Source: an uncultured Lachnospiraceae bacterium | GTDB lineage: Bacteria > Bacillota > Clostridia > Lachnospirales > Lachnospiraceae | Direction of reading: 5' to 3' | NCBI GenBank assembly: GCA_910587305.1 | Contig: CAJUKV010000107.1 | Location: 1 to 5,149, forward strand | DNA length: 5,149 nucleotides | Shown here: positions 1 to 4,408 of the stretch, in pieces | How the letters are laid out: each line of letters begins with the position of its first letter | Numbering within the stretch: the stretch's first letter is position 1 | Made by a program: the position numbers and the translations under genes | The notes under the pieces: model-generated | What the model saw: the letters and a program-made list of their open reading frames with translations, nothing else | The model's database searches: none | Told to the model about the DNA's origin: nothing

Positions 1-98
1 GAGGCAGCGTTTGTTTTCCTCCCGGCGTCCGCAGCCGTTAACTTAATGACATTGGCCGTGAATAGTAACATTTGCCCCCTTGTTGCCGGGGAATCAAA

Positions 99-127
99 TT
101 GACACATCAATCTCAAAACAATATAAT
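99..127 (+). promoter_or_regulatory. Perfect consensus sigma-A promoter for the deacetylase gene
   Basis: A TTGACA hexamer at 99-104 and a TATAAT hexamer at 122-127 are separated by exactly 17 bases, a 12/12 match to the housekeeping sigma-A consensus. Transcription would start near 134, leaving a leader of about 44 bases before the start codon at 178. No operator-like palindrome overlaps the hexamers. A short GC stem (CCCC 75-78 with GGGG 88-91) lies just upstream and could be the tail of an upstream transcript. Confidence 0.85.
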
Positions 128-177
128 ATATTCCAAGGTAATTTTAATAATTATTAATGAAAACGGGGGATATCAAT

Positions 178-1023
178 ATGTCAGGGATCATTATGCGTTT
201 TCCAAAAGGGAAAGCAAAAGCGCTTACGTTAAGTTACGACGACGGTGTGGAACAGGATATCAGGCTGATGGAAATTATGGATAAAAATGGTCTGAAAGGC
301 ACCTTTAATTTAAACAGCGGGTTATTTGCGCCGGAAGGATGCGTTTATCCGGAAGGGACGATACACCGCAGGCTCACAAAAAGGCAGGCGAAAGAGCTCT
401 ACACAGACAGCGGCCATGAAATTGCCGTGCACGGACTGACCCATCCGTTTCTGGAAAAGCTGCAGGATAATATGGTTATGTGGGAGCTGTTAAAAGACAG
501 GGAAAATCTGGAGAATGAATTCCATACGATTGTCAGAGGAATGGCATACCCTTTCGGTACCTACAACAATACCACCGTAGAATGTCTGAAAAAGGCCGGC
601 CTTGTATATGGCAGAACGGTTATTTCCAGCCATAGCTTTACGATACCTGAAAATTGGCTCACGCTGCCGGCAACCTGTCACCATGACGATCCGGAACTGA
701 TGAATCTTGCAAAGAAGTTTGTGGAAGAAACTCCCCATCAGGATTCCCGGATGTTTTACCTGTGGGGACACAGCTATGAGTTTGAAGCTCATGACAATTG
801 GAACGTCATAGAGGAATTTGCCGCTTATATGAGCAATCGTGATGATATATGGTATGCCACAAACATTCAGATTTACGATTATGTACAGGCTTATCAGCGA
901 CTTATGTTTTCCGTAAACGGCACACAGATACATAACCCTACGTCCACGGAATTGTATTTTGAAAAACAGGGAGACGAAATGGATACGTATTGTATTTTAC
1001 CCGGAGAATCCCTTATATTATAA
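178..1023 (+). CDS. Polysaccharide deacetylase family protein (CE4/NodB-like), cytoplasmic
   Basis: A 281-residue protein with the NodB/CE4 fold motifs in order: YDDG at residues 20-23 (catalytic base and metal-binding Asp pair), HGLTHP at 85-90 (the two metal-ligand histidines, H85 and H89), AYPFG at 123-127 (motif 3), and LWGHS at 195-199 with H198 as the likely catalytic acid. Family knowledge: such enzymes remove N- or O-acetyl groups from sugars using a divalent metal. The first residues hold no signal peptide or membrane helix, so the protein probably acts in the cytoplasm on small sugars or oligosaccharides and not on the cell wall; this is inference. The C-terminal 50 or so residues look like a beta-rich extension beyond the NodB core. 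The start at 178 is chosen because GGGGGA (165-170) lies 7 bases before it; an in-frame ATG at 157 lacks a good binding site. Substrate is unknown, and no sugar-metabolism neighbours are visible. Confidence 0.92.
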   Translation: MSGIIMRFPKGKAKALTLSYDDGVEQDIRLMEIMDKNGLKGTFNLNSGLFAPEGCVYPEGTIHRRLTKRQAKELYTDSGHEIAVHGLTHPFLEKLQDNMVMWELLKDRENLENEFHTIVRGMAYPFGTYNNTTVECLKKAGLVYGRTVISSHSFTIPENWLTLPATCHHDDPELMNLAKKFVEETPHQDSRMFYLWGHSYEFEAHDNWNVIEEFAAYMSNRDDIWYATNIQIYDYVQAYQRLMFSVNGTQIHNPTSTELYFEKQGDEMDTYCILPGESLIL

Positions 1024-1045
1024 GGGCACGAATGATTACGTGCTC
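1024..1045. other. Hairpin directly after the deacetylase stop codon
   Basis: GGGCACG (1024-1030) pairs with CGTGCTC (1039-1045) around an 8-base loop, with one G-T wobble when read on the + strand. It begins at the base after the TAA stop. No T-run follows it on the + strand, and on the - strand only TTATAATAT follows, so it is at best a weak terminator. Its right arm overlaps the outer helix of the minus-strand RNA domain, so the two pairings exclude each other. Confidence 0.45.
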
Positions 1046-1170
1046 AGAGCAACTTACGGAGAAAATTTACCTGCTTTTTACGCGGCATTTTTTTCTGTAT
1101 CGCCCCATATATAACAGCAATCACAATGCTCCGGGAATTGCTCTGAGCGATTAGGGAACATTTTTTCCCT

Positions 1171-1402
1171 ACTGATGCGCCAGGCACCCGTCAGCTTCTG
1201 CTGACAATCTTCCTCCGGGCGCCCGTGTGCAATCAGGCATGGAATATTTTCCACCTGCTCGCCGCGCGGCCCGTGCGCCACTTTGGTGGTATATTTCCTC
1301 CGCACGGGACTGTGCAATTGAGCATGGAAGATTTTTCTCCCTGCTCGCCGCGCGGCCCGTGCGCCACTTTGGTGGTACATTTCCTCCGCACGGGACTGTG
1401 CA
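1171..1402. repeat. Tandem repeat, period about 86 bp, three copies
   Basis: Bases 1254-1316 and 1340-1402 match at 62 of 63 positions (the only difference is T1292 against C1378) with a period of 86. A third, diverged copy occupies about 1171-1253; it shares the TCCTCC block, the GTGCAAT block, the GCATGG block and the spacing, but its stem sequences differ. The links between the near-identical blocks (1231-1253 and 1317-1339) have diverged in sequence while keeping a hairpin. Each of the two close copies also contains the perfect 10-bp palindrome GCCGCGCGGC (1261-1270 and 1347-1356). The period is not a multiple of three, which argues against a repeated protein sequence. Confidence 0.9.
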
Positions 1403-1408
1403 TTAAAG

Positions 1409-1435
1409 AACCCGGCAGATAAATTTTACCGGGTT
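1409..1435. terminator. Possible terminator hairpin after the DUF6062 gene
   Basis: AACCCGG (1409-1415) and CCGGGTT (1429-1435) form a perfect 7-bp stem with a 13-base A/T-rich loop, 7 bases beyond the stop codon of the minus-strand DUF6062 gene. On the minus strand it is followed by CTTTAATG, a weak T-run, so termination may be partial and transcripts could continue into the structured repeat region. On the plus strand it is followed by the T-rich ATATTTGTTATTTG, so it may also stop transcripts coming from the left. Confidence 0.5.
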
Positions 1436-1442
1436 ATATTTG

Positions 1443-2204
1443 TTATTTGTTCATTTTATAGGCCGGATCCGCCGGATATCCCCCTTTTAGTTTCTGCATT
1501 CCCCTCTGAACCGCATCCTTAGAGTTTTTCCAATCTGCGTCCTGGTTTTTGTAATCAAACTTCTCCACCAGCCAGCTTACATCCTCCTGAATCCGCTCCA
1601 TATTCTTTTCCATAAGCTCAAATAAAGCCGGATAAAATTCTTTCTTTTCCTTATCGTTTAAATGGCTTTCGCCATATTCGCACAAGTCCCCAAAATGATG
1701 CAGACAAAAGCCCTTTCCGCCAAGAATACGCTTTTTAAAATCCTCATCCTTTTTATACATGTAAAAAAAGGTATCCATATACCGTTCATAAGTCTGTGCA
1801 AACTGGTTGCAGATATAGCAGGATTTTTCTTTTTCCTGCACCCACATGCCAATGGGATTTTCCCTCCCCTCGCTTTTCTTAAGCTTGCCCATAAAGGAAG
1901 ATTTGGAAGGTACAAACTTTTTAAACTGTTCCTTCATCTGTCTGTTGATCTCCCTATAATGGGTTTTTAAAATCCAGCCGTTCCCAAGAGTATTGCCATA
2001 ATCAAACATTTTTTTATAATGTGCCCTGCAAAATCCGGCCTTATCCGTAGCTTCCCTGACGTCGCTCTCCATATAGGACGCCCCCGATCCCAGCACAAAA
2101 TCCAAAAGGTCTTGCTCTACCGCCCTTTCTATATTGCAAAAAGGGCACTCATCCCCTGCATTTACCGCATCGTTTAAGGGTATCGTATAAAGCTTTTCTT
2201 TCAT
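1443..2204 (-). CDS. DUF6062 family protein with duplicated CxxC...CxxH modules
   Basis: A 253-residue soluble protein that I recognise as a DUF6062 protein, a family of unknown function common in clostridia. Two similar modules are visible. The first has C20-P-F-C23 and, 35 residues later, G-F-C59-R-A-H62. The second has C129-Y-I-C132 and, 34 residues later, G-F-C167-L-H-H170. The equal spacing and the repeated GFC..H motif suggest an internal duplication, and the four-ligand sets suggest two metal sites (probably zinc); this is inference. There is no signal peptide or membrane helix. The C-terminal part is charged and helical. The start at 2204 is chosen because GGAGG (2211-2215) lies 6 bases before the ATG; the frame stays open further upstream by chance. 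It lies 212 bp beyond the TetR gene on the same strand, so that repressor may control it, but no shared operator was found. Confidence 0.85.
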   Translation of the reverse strand: MKEKLYTIPLNDAVNAGDECPFCNIERAVEQDLLDFVLGSGASYMESDVREATDKAGFCRAHYKKMFDYGNTLGNGWILKTHYREINRQMKEQFKKFVPSKSSFMGKLKKSEGRENPIGMWVQEKEKSCYICNQFAQTYERYMDTFFYMYKKDEDFKKRILGGKGFCLHHFGDLCEYGESHLNDKEKKEFYPALFELMEKNMERIQEDVSWLVEKFDYKNQDADWKNSKDAVQRGMQKLKGGYPADPAYKMNK

Positions 2205-2219
2205 AATTATCCTCCCGCA

Positions 2220-2246
2220 TACCGCAAGCCATGCGTGCTTGCGGTA
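2220..2246 (-). promoter_or_regulatory. Strong hairpin immediately before the DUF6062 ribosome binding site
   Basis: TACCGCAAGC and GCTTGCGGTA (2220-2229 and 2237-2246) form a perfect 10-bp stem with a 7-base loop, ending 4 bases before GGAGG (2211-2215) in the minus-strand message. A competing hairpin is possible: CGCAT (2216-2220) can pair with ATGCG (2231-2235), which sits in the loop of the first stem, and it would abut GGAGG directly. Neither pairing covers GGAGG itself. It could be a leader structure for translation or message stability, or a terminator of the upstream TetR transcript, although no T-run follows. Confidence 0.55.
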
Positions 2247-2298
2247 CTGCCACCAATAAGCTTTGTCTATTGTCAAATATCGCAGCCTTTGCCTGCGA

Positions 2299-2325
2299 AT
2301 TTTAACATCCTGCGGCACTTGCCAA
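2299..2325 (-). promoter_or_regulatory. Weak candidate promoter for the DUF6062 gene
   Basis: Read on the minus strand, TTGGCA (2325-2320) and TAAAAT (2304-2299) resemble -35 and -10 hexamers with a spacer of 15 bases, which is short. A TTGACA also occurs at 2276-2271 but has no acceptable -10 at the right distance. The 212-bp gap suggests that the gene has its own promoter, but the exact site is uncertain. Confidence 0.3.
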
Positions 2326-2416
2326 ACGCCTTTTAACTGCCCGGCCATTGCCTGCGTAAGCCGCCGAATATCCGTACAGGCATGCATGAATCGTTACCCA
2401 CATAAGGCAAATTCGG

Positions 2417-3028
2417 CTATCCCTGCTGCCGATAGCTCAACTTTCTTATCATTTCCAGATACTGCTCCATTTCCTTATGGTAAATTTCCGGTTGAAACGA
2501 GCCGTTCAAAAAATGCTCCGCCATCAGCCCGTCCACCGTATACTCTATCATCTTAGTGAGCTTATCCACATCTGCTTCCGGTTTAAACAAAGAAAGGTCC
2601 GCCCTTTCCATAATCTCCCCATACTTTTCGGAAAGAATCCCTCTTTTATCCTCCGTGGCCAGGAGAGCCTCACTGACATTTTCTTCCCTGCTCTTATTGA
2701 GAAACTGCATCATATAAGGATAATTTTTCATCACCTGGAGCTGCGACTGCTTAATCTGCAAAAGAAGCCTGAAATAATCCGTCTCCTCCTTCGCCACCCC
2801 CGTAAAAAGCTCCAACATCACGTATTTAACGCTGTAGTCGTAAATAAAAGAATACAGTCCCAGCTTGCTGATAAAATAATGAAAAAGCAGCCCCTTGCTG
2901 ATGCCCGCCTCCTTTACAATATCATCCGTACTGGCATGACCGTAACCATGTATTGCAAACACCTTAAGAGCTGCGTTTACCATCCTGTCCTGCTTCTCTT
3001 TTTTCAAATCAAAAAATTTTTCATTCAT
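2417..3028 (-). CDS. TetR/AcrR family transcriptional regulator
   Basis: A 203-residue protein of normal TetR length. The N-terminal DNA-binding domain spans roughly residues 11-60: a first helix (about 14-27), then TDDIVKEAGISKGLLFHYF at 34-52, the classic TetR helix-turn-helix with the G-LLFHYF signature in the recognition region. Residues 60-203 are helical, as expected for the ligand-binding and dimerisation domain; that half is poorly conserved in the family, so the inducer cannot be guessed. The start at 3028 follows GGAG with a 6-base spacer; the frame is open upstream to 3139, but that part would overlap the promoter. TetR proteins usually repress their own gene and a neighbour. The DUF6062 gene lies next on the same strand, and no transporter gene is visible in the window. 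The true target is therefore unknown. Confidence 0.93.
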   Translation of the reverse strand: MNEKFFDLKKEKQDRMVNAALKVFAIHGYGHASTDDIVKEAGISKGLLFHYFISKLGLYSFIYDYSVKYVMLELFTGVAKEETDYFRLLLQIKQSQLQVMKNYPYMMQFLNKSREENVSEALLATEDKRGILSEKYGEIMERADLSLFKPEADVDKLTKMIEYTVDGLMAEHFLNGSFQPEIYHKEMEQYLEMIRKLSYRQQG

Positions 3029-3129
3029 AAGCTTCTCCGTATGAAGGTGGGTAACCGTTCGGACCGGGGCTTCGCCGGAAGGTCTGATCCGTAATCTGTT
3101 GACTTTATGAGTCGAAATTGAATATACAA

Positions 3130-3158
3130 AATATAACATATTTCTTTTTTTCCTTCAA
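3130..3158 (-). promoter_or_regulatory. Promoter for the TetR gene, extended -10, with overlapping operator-like palindrome
   Basis: On the minus strand, TTGAAG (3158-3153) lies 17 bases before TATATT (3135-3130), which is preceded by TG one base away, an extended -10. Transcription would start near 3123, giving a leader of about 95 bases. An imperfect palindrome overlaps the -35 side: TTTCCTTC around 3149-3156 against GGAAGAAA at 3165-3172. This is where a self-repressing TetR protein could bind. The leader also holds GACT/AGTC (3101-3104 and 3110-3113) and a GC-rich hairpin around 3061-3085. Confidence 0.55.
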
Positions 3159-3214
3159 TCGTTTGGAAGAAACTAGTATGCGCTTTTTTTTCAACTACCA
3201 TATCTTGTGCGGCC

Positions 3215-3883
3215 TCATGCGCCCGTTTCAATCGCTTTCCCCCTTGCGACAATAAAATCCACCGTAATGCACATGATCACATATACCATCCAATATAAAG
3301 CAAATGTGACAAACGAATTCCCCGGCATGGGAACCGGCGCTATCATCCCAAAATACCCCCCAAATAATCCGTCCACAAAGTTAAAACAACAGGCCAGCGG
3401 AATAAACGGCAAAATCCATATGTTCACCAGCACAAAAAGGCGCTTTGCCTTTGCCTTATCCTTCGCGTCCAAAATTTGCCCTGTCAGAAATATCCCCGTC
3501 CCTGCGAGCATCACCATAATGCCCACACCTGCCGCATAAGACACCTGCAGCTCCGTCCAAATTGTTATCGCTAAAATTAATCCCATTGCATTTAAAATCG
3601 TTCCCGCCGTGGAAAACAGCTTTGCATCCCAATTTACGCCCGCCTTTTTGAAAACCTTTTCCTCACCCCCATCTTTCCCGTTACATTCGATCCCCTTGAG
3701 CAGATAATCGGTGGTAACCGCAAAATAATCGCTCAGCCAAATAATCTTTTCAACATCCGGCATACTCTGATTGCTCTCCCATTTGGAAACAGCCTGCCTC
3801 GAAACCCCCGCCACATCCGCCAACTGCTCCTGCGATAAACCTTTCAATTTCCTTAACGCCTGAATCCTCTCTCCAACATACAT
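3215..3883 (-). CDS. XRE-family helix-turn-helix regulator with C-terminal membrane domain
   Basis: A 222-residue protein in two parts. Residues 4-62 are a Cro/C1-type (XRE, HTH_3) DNA-binding domain: ERIQALRKLKGLSQEQLA, then VSRQAVSKWE at 27-36, and a final helix around 47-61. A polar linker (about 63-85) leads to a hydrophobic half with about four membrane helices near residues 89-108, 117-139, 149-170 and 191-212. The DNA-binding domain would face the cytoplasm. Such fusions are common in clostridia; their signals are mostly unknown, and a role in sensing envelope or membrane state is inference. The start at 3883 is chosen because AGGAGGT (3891-3897) lies 7 bases before this ATG; an in-frame TTG at 3889 is too close to that site. 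No transporter or toxin partner adjoins it. It is transcribed away from the acidic membrane-protein gene across a shared 525-bp region. Confidence 0.9.
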   Translation of the reverse strand: MYVGERIQALRKLKGLSQEQLADVAGVSRQAVSKWESNQSMPDVEKIIWLSDYFAVTTDYLLKGIECNGKDGGEEKVFKKAGVNWDAKLFSTAGTILNAMGLILAITIWTELQVSYAAGVGIMVMLAGTGIFLTGQILDAKDKAKAKRLFVLVNIWILPFIPLACCFNFVDGLFGGYFGMIAPVPMPGNSFVTFALYWMVYVIMCITVDFIVARGKAIETGA

Positions 3884-4042
3884 GGACAAAACCTCCTTCT
3901 TTTTCCACTATCTGCTATCCAAGAAACGCTGCCACGCTTCGCGAGTCAGCTTATTATAAAAAAGATCGCGCGCCTCCTCCCCGAAGGCTGATTATAAATG
4001 ACAAATAGACTTACCGCTTACCATAAAATAATAACAAAAATA

Positions 4043-4096
4043 ACAGTTGCATTGCCACCAATCACACGTTTCCATTTGTCAACTGACAGTTGCATT
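4043..4096. promoter_or_regulatory. Operator-like direct repeat and palindrome
   Basis: The 11-mer ACAGTTGCATT occurs twice, at 4043-4053 and 4086-4096, 43 bp apart, about four helical turns. The second copy is part of the perfect palindrome CAACTG-A-CAGTTG (4080-4092). The first copy retains one half-site, CAGTTG. The palindrome overlaps the -35 of a candidate rightward promoter, a fitting place for a repressor. The neighbouring XRE regulator is the obvious candidate binder, by position only. Confidence 0.45.
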
Positions 4097-4112
4097 CAAG
4101 GGTACAGATAAT
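4083..4112 (+). promoter_or_regulatory. Candidate rightward promoter
   Basis: CTGACA (4083-4088) and GATAAT (4107-4112) each match the sigma-A consensus at five of six positions with an 18-base spacer. The start point would be near 4119, leaving a long leader of about 290 bases before the acidic membrane-protein gene and including the A/T hairpin at 4139-4180. A nearer promoter in the T-rich stretch 4320-4375 cannot be excluded: TATTAT at 4369-4374 lacks a clear -35. Confidence 0.35.
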
Positions 4113-4138
4113 TTTTGCTGCTAAATAGCATTTTAACA

Positions 4139-4180
4139 CTATATTTTGTAATAACTTGCACACTATTAAGCAAAATATGG
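4139..4180. other. Long A/T-rich inverted repeat
   Basis: ATATTTTGTAATA (4141-4153) pairs with TATTA (4164-4168) and CAAAATAT (4171-4178), giving 13 base pairs with a 2-base bulge (AG, 4169-4170) and a 10-base loop (4154-4163). A T-G and a C-G pair (4140/4179 and 4139/4180) extend it. No T-run follows, so it is not a typical terminator. It may be an operator for a dimeric regulator or a hairpin in a long leader. Confidence 0.5.
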
Positions 4181-4408
4181 GGGATAAATAGTAAAAACCA
4201 ACGTTTTATATCTACACCCTGCATTCACTTTCCTGTTACATTTCATCGGATAGCCACAACATAGCTCGGAGCGGACGGTTAGCCCACATATGAAAATAAA
4301 CACTTTCCATAAAATTTATAGTTTTTTTACACATATTCTCTTTTCATTTTTGCAGAATAGTATTAAGATATTATTATGATGATGAAGACAACCGAAAGGA
4401 GTACCCTC

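Larger units (their letters stand above)
1024..1402 (-). ncRNA. Candidate structured RNA: three similar modules plus a large helix-closed domain
   Basis: This gene-free stretch folds almost end to end as RNA read from the minus strand. Module C: outer stem 1356-1363 with 1387-1394, inner hairpin CCAC 1364-1367 with GTGG 1372-1375, and an 11-base one-sided bulge (1376-1386). Module B is the same at 1270-1308. Module A keeps the plan with different sequence: outer stem 1183-1189 with 1217-1223, inner hairpin GTCAGC 1190-1195 with GCTGAC 1200-1205, and an 11-base bulge 1206-1216. Each bulge carries GAGGAA on the minus strand. A second hairpin follows each module: 1320-1346 (C), 1240-1253 (B) and 1152-1171 (A). 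The last domain is closed by an 11-bp perfect helix (1042-1052 with 1138-1148) and CGGAG/CTCCG (1057-1061 with 1129-1133). Wobbles in module A's outer stem and module C's second hairpin are G-U on the minus strand but A-C on the plus strand. No known RNA class is recognised. A family of structured DNA repeats is the alternative. Confidence 0.5.
3884..4408. other. Divergent intergenic region, A/T-rich, no convincing gene
   Basis: This 525-bp stretch separates the XRE regulator from the acidic membrane protein. It contains two perfect TATAAT hexamers for leftward transcription (3958-3953 and 3996-3991), neither with a good -35; a candidate rightward promoter at 4083-4112; operator-like repeats at 4043-4096; a 12-bp palindrome TGCTAAATAGCA at 4119-4130; and a long A/T hairpin at 4139-4180. 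The last 90 bases before the start codon are T-rich. A 29-codon frame at 4290-4379 has no ribosome binding site and was not called. The length of the region and its structures suggest regulation, not a lost gene. Confidence 0.6.

Noticed and set aside
1..102. Possible gene ends at the left edge: a plus frame open from base 1 to a TGA at 100-102, and a minus frame open from an ATG at 71 to base 1.
   Set aside because: Both are short enough (33 and 23 codons) to be open by chance, they conflict with each other, the plus stop falls inside the -35 hexamer, and the minus ATG has its purine run too close. Neither sequence was recognised.
490..933. A 147-codon minus-strand frame inside the deacetylase gene.
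   Set aside because: It lies fully inside a well-supported gene with catalytic motifs; its translation resembles no family and it has no binding site.
1190..1205. Hammerhead-type ribozyme core, prompted by CTGAC in the minus-strand hairpin.
   Set aside because: The required CUGANGA and GAAA core elements are not present in the right arrangement.
1217..1308. RNase P or a known riboswitch, prompted by the GAGGAAA block.
   Set aside because: The GAGGAAA run alone resembles the RNase P signature, but the following conserved bases and overall architecture are missing.
1183..1402. CRISPR-like array.
   Set aside because: Units are directly joined with about 86-bp period, and the varying parts are structured linkers of about 23 bp. 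There are no short uniform repeats with unique spacers of similar length and no cas gene.
2205..2387. Upstream extension of the DUF6062 frame to an ATG at 2387.
   Set aside because: The added 61 residues look random, and GGAGG with ideal spacing marks the start at 2204.
2477..3094. A long plus-strand frame opposite the TetR gene.
   Set aside because: It is the antisense shadow of a recognisable regulator gene, has low-quality composition and no ribosome binding site.
4290..4379. A 29-codon plus frame before the acidic membrane-protein gene.
   Set aside because: There is no ribosome binding site, the composition simply reflects A/T-rich DNA, and it runs into the next gene's leader.
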